Positions 38,604-52,934 of a stretch of DNA of 64,000 nt are shown here, one piece after another (positions within the stretch are counted from its first letter, which is position 1; every line of letters starts with the position of its first letter). Made by a program: the position numbers and the translations under genes. The stretch covers positions 52,063,102-52,127,101 of the forward strand of contig NC_084886.1 of NCBI RefSeq assembly GCF_958979055.1. The letters are read 5' to 3'. Source of the stretch: Alnus glutinosa (lineage: Eukaryota; Streptophyta; Magnoliopsida; Fagales; Betulaceae). The notes beneath the pieces are model-generated. The model saw only the letters and a program-made list of their open reading frames with translations. It ran no database searches and was not told the origin of the DNA.

Positions 38604-39329
38604 CTTCCTCTTTTCCTTCTTTTTTTCTTATTTTTTTCAACTCTCCCGATTTTCTTCTTTTTCCAACTCTCTCGTCTCTCCCCATTTTTCATCCAAAAAA
38701 TTTCTCACTTTGTTTGTATTTTTTTCTCAACAGAGGACCACTCACCTCCACCCGGACGCACGACCCAATCGCCAACACCCGGAGAAGCTTGTTTTCGTTG
38801 TCAATGATGGAGAAGAGGCCGGTGGTTTATGGGTCCTTTTGATGGTGATTTTTGGTATTTTTGTTACCTTTTTTTTGGTCATTTTTGTTAGTCACCGGAG
38901 TAGTTGGTGTCTTTTGGTATTTTTTGCTCATTCTCGAACAAATGGGTATTTTTGGAGTGGGTTTTTTCGTCGATCAGTGGCCGGCGTGGGTATTTTCGTC
39001 GATCGGTGCCGTGGGTTTTCTCGTCGGATCCAGTGAGATATACGTACGTATACGTATATCGTATACAATATTAGGAAGGAAAAAAATAATACTGATTTTT
39101 GCGACGTGTGTTAAGAATACGTGGCAAAAAATATATAATTTTTCATTTTTTTTAAAAAAAAAAAAACATTTAGCCACTTAAGGGTGGCGCGTAGCTAAAT
39201 GTCAAGTGCCTAAATAGCCACGTATATAAAAGGACACGTTGCTAAATGTACATTTAGTAACAACCGGATTCACCACGAGGAATACACGTAGCTAACTGCA
39301 TGTGGCTAAAAACTAAATTTTTTGTAGTG
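37986..39329. mobile_element. 1.3-kb non-autonomous CACTA-like element
   Basis: The right end is a clean TTTTTTGTAGTG (39318-39329), the complement of CACTACAAAAAA. The subterminal repeats are GCTACGTGTATTAATTACACGTAGCC and variants at 37986-38270, with similar units at 39100-39310. The left end begins CACTAGCTACGTG but lacks the CACTACAAAAAA part, so it may be truncated. Internally there is a (CT)n run (38556-38600) and GC-rich text, but no transposase. The B2 unit homology starts at the first base after TAGTG. Confidence 0.7.
38556..38600 (+). repeat. (CT)n microsatellite
   Basis: About 22 uninterrupted CT units inside the small CACTA-like element. It is analogous in position to the CT tract in the large element at 19880-20250. 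Confidence 0.9.
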
Positions 39330-39701
39330 TGTTGTCGAAGTTGACATTCAGATTCTTAACTAACGTACGCTTAAAAAGAATTCCTTTTAGCTGCCCACCG
39401 GCCAAAAGCATCCATCATAAGTAGGTTCTACACAAATTAGCATCTTCTTATGGAGATCGATAGAGCAATGATCTAATGCAAAACACAAAGATGGATTTGG
39501 AGAATATATTAAGTGCTTTTCTGGCTGAAAAAGAAGATCAAGTAAAACACCAATATAAGAATGATCAGGAGACAATCCTATCTTCTCTAAGAGCTATGCT
39601 TCCTCAAGAGAGCATATGTCATTTTGGGATGAGCTCTACAAATTAACCTCCAAAATCAATGTTTGATGACCAGGAAATGTCCATTTTCCATCCATCGCGT
39701 C

Positions 39702-40650
39702 TATGGCAATAAACGAGTCGGGCTTGAGTGAGTAGTACATATGCAAGCTCGGCTCATTTAAATTTATCACGAGCCCGAGCTGAGCTCGAGCTCATTTTTC
39801 ACGAGCTCGAACCAAGTTCAAGCTCATGATGATTTTAAAAATTAAGTCCAAGTCGGCTAAATGAGCTGAAGCTTATGACGAGTTTAAAAATTAAGCTCAA
39901 TTCGGCCAAGTTTGTTGTAAGTTATATAGTTTATTTAACATACAAAAAAGAGGGATAAGCCCATTTAAAAATTAATATTACATTATATAACATATAAACA
40001 ATATATATTTATATTGTATGTTAAATAAACTATATTACTTACAAAAAAAAAATTATATAATGATTATTAAATATCTAATGAAAATACTTATAACATATAG
40101 TAAAGTCATTACATGTCATATGCCATAATGTTATATTATTATATGATCATATAGTCTTATTATCCTATTATATTACATGAATAATATGATTAGGTATCTG
40201 GATTGTTCTTATATCATATGACTAACAATTAAATATTGATATTATTTACTTTTACTATTTTATATACATATAACCAATAAATTATAATCAATTAATATAT
40301 ACTGGCCAATGACCATTATTATTTGTTACTTAATTTATGCGTGCATATAGTATATTGTTTATTAATATACTATATTATAAAAATAAGTTATATATTAACA
40401 AATTAATATTATATATACACGAGTCGAGCCTTAATAAACGAATCAATTCTTATATGAGCGGGTTCATGAGCATTAATCACATCGAGCCGATCGAATTTAT
40501 ACGAGTTTACATCGTTTAATAATCGAACTTAATTCGGTGTTCACGAATAGCTCATTTAATAATCGATTCGAATGCGAGTCGAGTTTATTCGAGCTAATCT
40601 CAATCGAGTGAGCTCACGAATAGCTCCGCTAGCACTCGTTTACACCCCTA
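39702..40650. mobile_element. hAT-type element, duplicate of 30099-31048
   Basis: Same ends and interior. The right target duplication ATCAGGTC (40651-40658) is intact; the left one has mutated to ATCGCGTC (39694-39701). It is in the same place in the duplicated unit, so it was inserted before B1 and B2 separated. Confidence 0.87.
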
Positions 40651-40658
40651 ATCAGGTC

Positions 40659-43371
40659 TAGATGTTACGTTATTTGACCATGCATGATGGTTAATTAGTC
40701 TTAGGATATATAGTGTGCACTCTGGCAACAGCACGCCTGTAGATCGACAACCATATTTAGATGGGAATTTCCTACAATTTCCTGTTCCAATTGCCTGAGT
40801 CGTAGGGTGGAGCTAGCTCACTTATTTAAATCGGTGGTTCTTATACGATCAAAGGAGCCACAGCCCCCTGGTCAGGCAAAAGCTAGGCCTCATCAAAAGC
40901 CTTGCATAGCCCCTCGATCTCCGAAGTACAAAAGGACCAAGAATATATTAGAGAAAATTCCAATCCCAATCTACGTACTGCATCTACCAGTTTTTCAAAA
41001 TGTAACATCATAGAGAAAACTAATTAAAACAATCTTCCAAAACAATGTGATCATCTTCGTGAATCGTGATCATAAAAATATGAAGGTTCCGTCAAAGCTA
41101 GTGCGTGGACCTGGCCTATTGTTAACTTTAATTAATTTGCTTATCACATAAAGTTTTCAATCATTTTTTCTTTTTTTAATCTCATAAAGCTATTGGCAAC
41201 TCAATAAAACTCCTGAGATGGTTTTGCATTTCTCTCATTATTAAAATTTAAAAGCCAAAGTCCAAGTCAATCACCATCTAACATCTTGCGCACTTAAAGC
41301 CAATGGTACGTGGATTATATTAATAACGTACGACGCAATTCACCTATCTACAAGAGATTTTATTTTATTTTATTTTTCTTTCTGAGTTATATATATATAT
41401 ATATATATAAAAGGTACTTTCTAGTTTTTTGTCTGCGTAGAAGTAAGGCTAGCTATTAAATACGAGTTTGTGCCTTAGACTTGGTTGGATCTGAATTTTC
41501 AATAATTTGTTATTTAGATTATCTTTTATATTTATTATTTAGATAATAAAATTGTTGAAATCTCTTTCTAATTCACACATATGGGAATATCACATTTGGT
41601 CAAGATCATGTATAAAATGAATACACGAATCTTGGTCTCCAAAATCAAAGTGATATAGTAGTTAAGGTTATCCCGGCCGTTAAGCATACGATAATATGTG
41701 TGGACCAATATTTAGATTTATTGATCTAGTCAAACCTTGGTTAATTAATAAAAGGAGCCGACCCATAGCTTATTGCGCAAACATTGAATCATCATGCTTG
41801 TGCGCCAACGTAATATTTAAGATATAACGTACGGTATCAAGTGGCCAGATATTTCGCATTAAGACTGCTAATTTCTCATTAATTAATTACGATATTGTAT
41901 CACTCTTTTCTAAATATTAAAAGAGTAATGCATGTTATAAACTATCTTTTTCTTTTCTGTTTTTTTATTTTTTTATTTTACAGTTATTCGGTTATCCTAT
42001 AATACTAACGTGGCCGTATCAACTACAGCTTCCTCAATGATCAATCATTCATAAAGTTATGATTTTTATTTTTTTAACTTATTAATGCTGGTCTAAAAAA
42101 AGATGTAGTGCAGCCTTCCCTTCTAGCTAGCTTAAATTCTTGCCTCCATTCCTACATATATATATATATACAGTACATATATTAAGGAAGGACATATGCA
42201 ACTTCTTGAAGAACTAATAAAAGAAATGATTGATTTTTATTTTTTTTTGTCACTCGTATTTGAACAATCAAAAGAAGTTCATGTTTGACGAAAAACATAT
42301 ATTAAGGGCATACAACATTTATTTTTCTTCTTTAAAATTTTGTAAATTATAAATTCTCCCTATAGCATATTTCATGATATACAAAGCGATTGATTAACAT
42401 TTTTATTTTGATGGAACACCCTGCTAATTTGTGCAATTTGTATGCTAGTCAATAGTACTTAGGAAAATTAATAACAGCAAAGTAACATTACACACAAATA
42501 TATAACAATAAAAAGGAGGGTAGTTGTCTTTAGTGTTGCTGACATGATATCAATAATTCAGGATTAAAAAAGAAAATAAAAGGCCGTACCTAACAAATGG
42601 ACAAGAGGATCTGCCCATTTTCCTTGAAATAGAGGAAAGATTCTAATTTTGTTAAATCTAACGGTGAATATGATGTCAGTTATTTATAATTTTTAAATGA
42701 TGTAGTAAAATATTTATCTCGTGATATCATGTACACTGTTAGATATATGAAATGAAATATTGACCATGAAATGACTCAATTGTATTCACTTGAAATGACT
42801 CCGAAAAATTATTTTGTCACAAAAAAAATTGTATGAGATCTATGTATGGCTTTTGCTTAAACAAGTGTCATGGTTTTTGATGCATTTGGTTAAGAGTATG
42901 GATGACTCTTGGAGGAAAGTTGTGTTTGGCGACCAGCAATTAATGCAATTCTTGTACACGTAACACTCTTAAATCTGTAAACGACTCGCATGCGATGAGG
43001 AGCTAGGTCAATATGGAAAAGACTCATATCAATCACACGTTAATGGAAGATCAGTTAGGAGTACATATGTGAGTGTTGCGTCTCACTGAAGAAAATAAAC
43101 CAAATGAATAGTTAATATACACAAGTAGACCCAAACTCATTAGCTTAAGTTTTTAAATTAAAATGGCCATATCCTATGAAATAAAGAAGATAATGGCTAG
43201 GATCGAGATATGGCCAAATCCTATGAAATAAACTATATATTGTGCTCAATGACAATTCTAGAGAAATGGTTTAAACGTTAACGTTCTCCGAGTTAGCCAA
43301 CCAAGACTTCTCAAACTATAAGTAAGCTTTATTCTCCTGACAGCCGGGACTATAGAGCTATATAATGAACG
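40659..43371. other. B2 unit 5' flank
   Basis: Follows 31057-33200 closely. Positions about 42885-43370 (from TTTGGTTAAGAGTATGGATG to the TATAATGAACGG region) have no counterpart in the B1 unit, so either an insertion here or a deletion there. No gene was recognised in that 490-bp difference. Confidence 0.5.
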
Positions 43372-43910
<539 letters not shown>

Positions 43911-43997
43911 AAAATGACAAAAGGCCAAATCGGGTGAAAAGCGAAATTTTTCTCGCTCATGAGCGTTATTGGAATTAATTAATTGATAAGCATCGTT

Positions 43998-44042
43998 GGT
44001 CAAGTTACCAAACCCAAAGGGCACTGGGAACCCTATAAAAGG
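43998..44042 (+). promoter_or_regulatory. Core promoter of chitinase B2
   Basis: GGTCAA (W-box complement) and CTATAAAAGG at the same spacing as in B1. The last 200 bp before the ATG are almost identical in the two copies. Confidence 0.45.
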
Positions 44043-44110
44043 AGCCTTCCGTTAACACTATGAAAGCACAAAGCACCCCAACAAAAGAAAAGAAACTTCA
44101 CGTACGTTGA

Positions 44111-45019
<909 letters not shown>

Positions 45020-46292
45020 ACTGTGTTTTAATTTGTCTGGTTTTAAGTGATAACGAGTTGGATATCCATGTATGGCTCTCAACTTCTCAAGACAAAAACG
45101 TACCCTAGATAAATAAAAGATCTTGGGATCAGTATATATCGTTTAGGGTATTAATTAATAAACCTTAAGTACTGTATTTGATCTATCACATTTGTATTAT
45201 TGTACTTCATATGCTATGTCATGCCTACATTTATGGTTGCTCACCTTCTTAATTTCTTTTCTTCATTAATCATCATCCAATATTTTTTTTCCATATTTTT
45301 ATTTTATTTTTTAATGTTTTAACAGTATACGGTTGATAAGGTTGAAAAATGCACTTGTGAGTCTAAAAAAAAAAAGTACTTTGCAGTTAAAAACACATGC
45401 ACTTCTAACCCTCAAAAAACTATACCAAACCGATCCCAAATTCCTATATGTGGGGCTAAAATCACAATTCATGCCATGTTACATTCGTTTTCGAATTTCA
45501 TGTGACTATATGTGTTTCTAAAAAAATACTAGAGATCAAGGTTTTGTCAAGGTACAGTAGATATATTGTTCTTAATTAGAGTTTTTTTTTTTTAATGCTT
45601 TTTGGACTTAATTTTTCTTTTGACTTTTCGCACTGTACAAATGAATATAAATCCATCGATTTGAATGAGATAATCCCGGAATTTGACCAGTAACAGCAAC
45701 ATAACAGGCTTAACAGCTAGCTTCAATTCTAAAGCCTTGTACCACCCGCCATTTCCTTAACTATCCAATTCCAAGATAAAATTATATCCGGCCCGGTTGC
45801 AATATGTACTCAAAATGAATTTAATGGGCTGTCCAGTACGTACTCCTCAAAGTCCAAGGAATTATTGTTGTTAGAATTTTAGTATAGACAAATTTAGTAT
45901 CCATATTTGTTGTAACTTTTAGGTCTAGGTTGTATTGGGGTGTAATTTTAGTGCTGAGATATAATTGAAAACTTCGTTAGAATGAAACCATTTTGTTCCA
46001 ACAAGAATATGCGTCATATTAGAAAGACTCGATCATAGAACCGCTCAAAGCTCAATCGAACGAAGGACTTAATTGAAGAAATTTCAGAATACTGTGATTG
46101 CAACCTCGTTTAAAGAGAGCCACAAAATGTTTAGGTTGAAGTGTCATTTGAAGCCCGGCCCGTTTGATCGCCGCACGATAAATTTGTGAAACCTTAGATG
46201 TCATTTGAACGAAACTTATTCTCGTTTGAACGAGATTGTAGCAGATCCTAAAAGCCTAGCTCACTTAGCTTAAAAAGTTAGGTTTTTTTCTC

Positions 46293-46343
<51 letters not shown>

Positions 46344-46901
46344 CGACTTCTTGGTTGAAGCAGATGAGGTTCATCTGTGAAGGTTATTCATGTAGAAGAA
46401 GGCCATAGGTTCCAAAGCCACTGCGGTGTTGAGGTAAACATATTGTTTTTTTTAGGGTCACAAATTGAGTTTTTAGAGTTATAAAAGTTTGTAAGTAAGA
46501 ATAACCTACAACACAAGTACTCTATTATGGTGGATACCTTTGGGTTTGGCTAGCCCTCAAAGTAATTTTACTTTTGAATGGTTTTTTCAAAAAGTTTCTA
46601 TTTCAATATTATAATACCCGTGTTGTTTGATTTTATGCTTTTGTGGATTTTGGTATTGATAATTGTAGTAACTGAGTTGATAATTGTCTGATGATCTTGT
46701 GTTTATTTAACAACTTGAGGTAATTTTCAATTGCTTGTTCAGGGTTTAAACTTGATTGCATGCCCATAGATTTTTGGAATTGATCAGGCCGATCGACTTA
46801 GAAATTCATGACGGAGTGGTAGTGTTATGTTTAATCCTTTATTAAGGCCCAGTTAAGAATGATGTCACTAGCTTCCAGCGGACAAATATTTGACCTATAT
46901 A
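45020..46901. other. 3' flank of B2
   Basis: Matches 34740-36480. A (TA)n run at 46298-46342 is expanded relative to B1 (35957-35964). No gene is seen. It is interrupted at about 46902 by the large element described next and resumes at 55665 with TAATACCCAATTGGACTAGG. Confidence 0.55.
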
Positions 46902-46914
46902 TACTACAAAAAAT

Positions 46915-47390
46915 TTGCTCATTAGGGGCCAACAAATTTGGCCGCTAATGATGTTATTTTGGCCGCTATTGATCAATAGCGGCCAACTTTGGCCGCTAAA
47001 GTGTGACCGCTAATAGTCTGACGCTAAAGACTATTAGCGGCTACTTTTTTATGTTCACCGCTAATAATTGCTTTATAGCGGCCACTAAGTTCGCCGCTAA
47101 AAGTAATTTTGTCCGCCGCTAATAATTGTCAACTGAGTCTAAAGTCGCCGCTAATACTAGACTATTAGCGACCACACATATGTGGCCGCTAATAGTTAAA
47201 ACAGTTGGATATTATTAGCGGCCACAAATAGTCTAGTATTAGCGGCCACATGTGTAGCCGCTAATAATACCCATTTGTGTTAACTATTAGCGGCCACACA
47301 TGTGACCGCTAATAGTCTAGTATTATGTGGCCGCTAATAATACCCATTTTTATTAATTATTAGCGGCCACACATGTGGCCGCTATTACTA
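46915..47390. repeat. Left subterminal TTAGCGGCC repeats
   Basis: More than a dozen units such as ATTAGCGGCCACACATGTGGCCGCTAAT, in both orientations. Many form perfect palindromes around ACATGTG. Confidence 0.85.
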
Positions 47391-47664
47391 TTAAAAAAAA
47401 AAAAAAAAAAAGGCATCAAATGGATAAACAAAAATTCACCTGACTTGAGTAGCTAAATATTTGACAGGTAAAAAGAAAAGAAAATTAACAACTAAAAAAG
47501 AAAAGAAAAAGAATAAAAAAAAAAAAAAAGAATTTTAATAAAATATGGTCTGTTTTATAATTGCTTCATTTTATTAAAAAAAAATTATAACAAAACAAAA
47601 CATTGTTTCCTTTGGTTACTCATACACTACAGGTTTATACAAGTTCTTTGATAACTGACAGAAC

Positions 47665-48039
47665 CTGAACCATAATTGACGCAAAATCCAGGTCAGATTC
47701 TCCTTCTAGTATGGTTGAGAGTTCACGATAGACCCTTTCAGCATTTAAAAGTACACAAAGCCGGCAGATTATCAGAGCACCACGCCTGAGGAATAAAATA
47801 AAGAACAAAACAAGAGAACTAATCACAGAAGAAAGAAATAATACAGTTAAATTATTACTTATAAAGCATCGGTAAGAAGAGTAGCTTTAAGAAAGCACAA
47901 AAGAGATAAGGACGGAAACTCACTTCTCCAGAAGAAAATTGTCTATCCGGAAATTATGAACAAGGAAAACCACAAGCTGGCGAAAATGCAGAAGATCTTC
48001 TGCTATGCACGCATGAACCTCAAGAACAAGAAGCACCAC
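47665..48039 (-). pseudogene. VAC14: Captured two-exon fragment of a VAC14 homologue
   Basis: VAC14 is the scaffold of the Fab1/PIKfyve complex that makes PtdIns(3,5)P2 on endosomal and vacuolar membranes. On the minus strand, exon 48039-47924 reads VVLLVLEVHACIAEDLLHF followed by RQLVVFLVHNFRIDNFLLE. It is preceded by a CTGCAG acceptor and followed by a GTGAGT donor. The next exon, 47785-47665, preceded by TTCCTCAG, reads RGALIICRLCVLLNAERVY and RELSTILEGESDLDFASIMVQ, matching the VAC14 armadillo/HEAT region as I know the family. Joining them keeps frame exactly (237 nt, 79 codons). The retained intron shows DNA-level capture rather than retroposition. The fragment covers about a tenth of a roughly 700-residue protein and has no start codon, so it is not a working gene. 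Confidence 0.84.
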
Positions 48040-48049
48040 CTGCAGAGAT

Positions 48050-49840
48050 CCATCATTGCCAAAAGATGATTTCATTCATTCATTCATGTACCTATTCATT
48101 TACTTAATTTGTATGAAGTGAATAAAATCAGTGAATTCAAACGCATAACCAGTTAAGAATGCAGCAACCAGAAAGGAAGTGGCTGGATGTGAGACTTTAT
48201 TCATGAGAATGACAATTTGTAAAAGATCAAAGACTAAACCTTGCCTGATAACAACAATGAAAATCCATTTTTTCCATCAATGAATGAAGAGAAGAATTAA
48301 CCCAATATCAAATATCAAACTATATAACAGTAACAAGAAAGCTCATCCAACTAGAGTAGTTGAGCAACTCCAGTATGTAATTTCACGTACATTTTCAGGT
48401 CAGCCAATAATGGAAACACCTCTAAACTGGGAACCAGATGAAGAACACCAACATTTAGAGCACTGGCATCAGAACGCAGAATACCTCCTTTGGATAAAGG
48501 AACTTCAAACCCTCCAAGTCCAGTAGTTCCAGGTGGAGCCATTGGTACCGGGGCAGTAATCTCAGTTCCCTTCTGCACAAACTTCTCCATCCATGAAATC
48601 TGCATTTGAACCCACATTGAACCATTCGTGAGAATTTGTAGGAATACAAAAGGAAATAATCAACAAAAATACTTCTAAAGAGGTATGGGCTTCTGGAGCT
48701 AAAAGGACAAAGCATAGGAGCAAAAATTCAGAATTAGTTAAACTAGAACATTGGCATTTCAACCACAGGCCTCTCTTCAAGTACTAGACCATCAACCATT
48801 TTCGGAGGAAATTTAAAAAATTGGCTTGGACCAGGTATGTGAGTGTACCTAATTCCCCTGATCATCTACCAAATCAATAAATATGTTATATTACAATTAA
48901 AATGATAACAAAGGACCTCATGTTTGTTACAAAAAGAATAATCTGCTTTTACTTAGTAAAGGTGATGCTCACCAATGTGAAGCAACAACATATATCTCAG
49001 ATATAGGATGAGGAAAGCTAGGGTCAATCTTACAAGTACTAGATAGAATTTTAAAAAAATCCTTATCTAACCCATGATAAAACAAATAATATAGAAGGAT
49101 TTAATGAATCAAGACAAACACCGATTCATATACAGGTTAATTTTGCATGATGAAGTTGTAAAACAGATTAGTTAGCTACAAAGGTGACTAAGTTGCTTAT
49201 TGCAGGGTCAACCTTTAATTCTTTCCTTTTGCCAAATTTTCAATCGCATTCTTCAACTTCAAAGGTTCTTCAACTTCAAAGGTACTCTTGCCAACTTTTA
49301 TCAGTGTCCTTCCAGGAGAACCCTATGCTACAATTATTAGGACTTTCTTGATGGTAAATGGGCTAACAGCCAAACTCAAAGGTAACTCATTGAAACCAAG
49401 TAAAACATACTCACTTAGAAAATGTAACAAATTTCTCCTTGTAGAACCTGAAAATATCAGTCTATATTAACTGAATATCATTTCTCATCTTTAACTTGCT
49501 CATCCTGCTGGTACTTGAGTACTCCACAAGCAACTGTTCCGGCAACAAACAAGAAGACTGTTGGAGTAAAGGATGGGTACAAGTGCTTCACAAAGAATTT
49601 ATCATTAAAATAGAAGGTGAGTGATAGAGGTAAAGACATGTTAATTCACCAATAATCTTAAAAGGTCAGAAAACTTTGGTCTTCCTCTCATTTCGAAGTG
49701 GAAGTGTCGTGGCCACGGAGCAACTGCAACTCCTACATCAACATTGACAACACCAACCGCGAGAATAAAGTCAGAAACGAAACAGAGAAGAGTTGCCATT
49801 GAAAAATAAATCTGATTTAACATAATCCGACAAATAATGG
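48050..49840 (-). other. Further captured or unassigned sequence inside the element
   Basis: Several minus-strand stretches look like coding fragments between intron-like AT-rich text: MQISWMEKFVQKGT near 48615-48575 (possibly more VAC14), FKFPPKMVDGLVLEERPVV near 48825-48770, and PTVFLFVAGTVACGVLKYQQ near 49565-49500 (a hydrophobic segment). I cannot assign the last two. Composition is normal for genic plant DNA and unlike the surrounding A/T runs. Confidence 0.4.
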
Positions 49841-50480
49841 TGGAAGTTTAGTCTTGGTATGGTCAGCAAATGCTTCATTTTCTTCGTCTTTTGGGTCTAC
49901 TTACAGACACGCAGGTGACAAGTTTGTGGGATCCATGGATCCTCCATCCCATGATCTTCAGTAGAGCTAAAGGCTAAATATGCTAATCATGATCTCAAAT
50001 CATAGAAATATTTCCCCTAGTTTCCAGTGAATTGCCAAAACTGGAAATGATGCCACTATAAATTCTGAATAAGTTGTTATCAATTATATTCAAAATCATT
50101 CACGAAAAAGAAAATGACTACCAGGAACAGTATGCAGAGTCTCTGGTTTGTTTTGGCAGACTGCGTTGTGCGTGCTTATGACTTTGAGTCCAGAAGTTCA
50201 CTTAAAACACGTCACATCAATCTACTTTATTTATTTATTTAATTTTAGATGAATGAATTCTTTATAAAACCAAACATAAGCTACAAACTCTCCGGTAAAA
50301 ATTGGAGCAATCCAGCCAAAAGGGCAAAAACACAGCTACACACAGCAGCTACAACAATCAAACTAACAAACCAAAACTGCAGATATAACAGGATGACTGC
50401 AGCAAACAACAAAACACCAAACCCCTTGCAAACCAACAAACCAAAATGCAGAAATCAACAGGACAAGACAACCTATCAAG

Positions 50481-50610
50481 TCCACTGAACAACATCCTCC
50501 CAGGCCTCCACCGGATTAGACACCAGACAAGAAGTCATAAGATCTTTCCATAATCTGTTACTGAAGCTGCATTTGAAGAACAAATGCTCCCTGTTTTCCA
50601 ATTTATATTC
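50481..50610 (-). pseudogene. LINE-type reverse transcriptase zinc-binding domain remnant
   Basis: The minus strand reads ENREHLFFKCSFSNRLW, then KDLMTSCLVSNPVEAWEDVV. This is the H...F..C....R.W pattern of the zf-RVT domain at the end of plant LINE polyproteins. Only this short end is preserved, with no upstream reverse transcriptase. Confidence 0.6.
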
Positions 50611-50819
50611 CAGTTCAATTAAAAATTGTTTTTTATAGGTTTATGGTACTGGTGTTTTAATAGTTTGCACTTGAAAGCAATTAAAGTAAGAAAAACCAAA
50701 TCACCCAATGGAGAGAAATTTCTCTAAACCCTAAATGGTAAGAAATTAAAGTAAGAAAAATCAAATCTTTACCCAAAAACTTAAATTGATGATAGCAGTG
50801 CAGTTGAAGTGCAAATCTT

Positions 50820-50954
50820 AGACAAATGCGTTGGCTGGAGGCTGCCGGAGAAGCGGTCGACGGAGCTAGCTGGAAACGGCGCCAAAGATCGGAGGTGAGG
50901 GGTAGTATGGCAGTTGAGGGGAAAAGAGAGAGCGTGAGAGAGAGACTCGACAGG

Positions 50955-50997
<43 letters not shown>

Positions 50998-51160
50998 GTG
51001 AGACGTGAGAGTGGATGAGAGATAGAGCTTGAGAGAGACTTCTAAAAATGTTGAAGAAAGGGGAGAACATGGAAGTGAAGAAACTGGCCTGGAAGAATTT
51101 CGTCTCAAAAAATCCCGTAGCGCCAAGAACACCCGCCTAAATTTTAGCATCAAAACGCTG
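50820..51160 (-). repeat. (CT)n leader-like segment on the minus strand
   Basis: A (GA)n run at 50957-50994, read as CT on the minus strand, flanked by GC-rich text. It is like the CT tracts in the two other CACTA-type elements of this window. It ends at the first ATTAGTGGCCAC repeat (51169). Confidence 0.6.
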
Positions 51161-51593
51161 TGTTTTACATATTAGTGGCCACTTTTTTTTATGTGGCCGC
51201 TAATAATTGATTATATGTGGCTGTTAATAATATTTTTACTTTTTTTTTTATTTTTTTATGTTTTCAAAATCTTCAATTTTTTAAAAAAAAAAAACGAAAA
51301 AACAAATCTTTTTCATTTTTAATTTTTTATTTGTTTTTCTTTAATTTTTTTTTTTAATTTGTTTGTATGAAATATATATATATTTTTTGTTTTAGTTTTT
51401 TTTTTTCGAAAAATTGGTTTTTTTTAAAAAATAAAAAATAAAGGTTAATTTTTGGTTTTTCTTTCAACCAAAAAAAAAAATCGTTCTTTTTTCTTTTTTC
51501 TTTTTTAAAAAAAAAAACTAATAGAAAACTATTTTCTCTTTTTTATTTTTCGTTTTTTTAAAAAAAAAAAAAAAATTATTTCCATAACTAATA

Positions 51594-52934
51594 CACTATG
51601 GTCGATCAGATGGTTTATCAATCATATTAATCGATCAAATCTTCATTGTGTGAAGTCTGATTAGTTGAACTCCATCACGATCGATCAAATGATCTATTGA
51701 TCCTATTGGTCTATAAAGATCGATCGGATGATCTATCGATCATATTAATCGATCACGATCGATCGGATGATCTATCGATCCTATTGATCGATCACAATCA
51801 ATCAGATGATCTACCAATTATATGGATCTATCAAGACCGATCGGATGATCTATCGATCCTATTGATCGATCACGATCGATCGGATGATCTATTGATCCTA
51901 TTGATCGATCAGGATCGATCGGATTATCTATCGGTCCTATTGATTGATCATGATTGATCGGATGATCTATCGGTCTTATCAATCGATCGCAATCAATTGA
52001 ATGATCTATCAATCCTATTGGTATATCAAGATCGATCATATGAACTATCGATCTTATTGATCGATCACGATCGATCGGATGATCTATCGGTCCTATTGAT
52101 CCATCACGATCGATCAGATGATCTATGGATCATATTGGTCTATCAAAATCGATCAATAGGATCGATAGATCATCCGATCGATCGTGATCGATCAATAAAA
52201 CCGATAGATCATCAAATCGATTGTGATCGATTCATAGGATCGATAGATCATCCGATTGATCTTGATTGACCAATTCGATCTTGATAGACCTATAGGATCG
52301 ATAAATCTCGATAGACCTATAGGATCGATAGATCTTGATAGACCAATTCGATCTTAATAGACTTATAGGATCGATAGATCATCCAATCAATCTTGATAGA
52401 CCTATAGAATTGATAGATCATCAAATTGATCGTGATAAATCAATAAATCGATAGAACATTCGATCGATCGTGATCGATCAATAGAATTGATAGATCATCC
52501 GATCGATCTTGATAGACCAATAGAATCAATAGATCATCCGATCGATCGTGATCGATCAATAGGACCGATAGATCTTCCGATCGATCGTGATTGATCAATA
52601 GGACCGATAGATCTTCCGATCGATCGTGATCGATCAATAGGATCGATAAATCATTCGATCGATCTTGATAGACTAATAGGATCGATAGATTATCCAATCG
52701 ATCGTGATCGATCGATAAGACTGGTAGATCATCCGATCGATCCTGATCAATCAATAGGACCAATAGATCATCCGATCGATCAATATGATCAATAGATCAT
52801 TCGATCAATCATAATAGACCAATAGGATCGATAGATTATTTGATCGATCGTGATAGAGTTCGACTGATCAGACTTCACACAATGAAGGTTTGATCGATTA
52901 ATATGATTGATAAACTATCTGGTCGACCATAGTG
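51594..52934. repeat. Giant foldback of 39-bp GATC-rich repeats
   Basis: Starts CACTATGGTCGATCAGATGG and ends with its near complement CTGGTCGACCATAGTG. About 12 units of a 39-bp repeat (core GATCGATCGGATGATCTATC) run in one orientation to about 52140, then about 18 run in the opposite orientation. The centre is near 52145. Outer arms share GAAGTCTGAT and its complement (51651-51660 and 52869-52878). Weaker symmetry continues outwards to about 51170 and 53290, including inverted GGCCGCTAAT motifs. Open frames here (13-residue repeats such as DLSILLIDHDRSD) are by-products of the 39-bp period. Confidence 0.9.

Noticed and set aside
38437-39036. Open frames around the CT microsatellite (plus 38518-39036, minus 38437-38685)
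   Set aside because: Composition is dominated by the (CT)n tract and no domain is recognisable; they lie inside a non-autonomous transposon.
46915-47390. CRISPR-like spaced repeats
   Set aside because: Repeats are palindromic transposon end motifs in both orientations with variable spacing, in a plant genome; no cas genes.
51697-52763. Several open frames of 70-107 codons on both strands
   Set aside because: All are 13-residue periodic translations of the 39-bp GATC repeat and have no other coding features.
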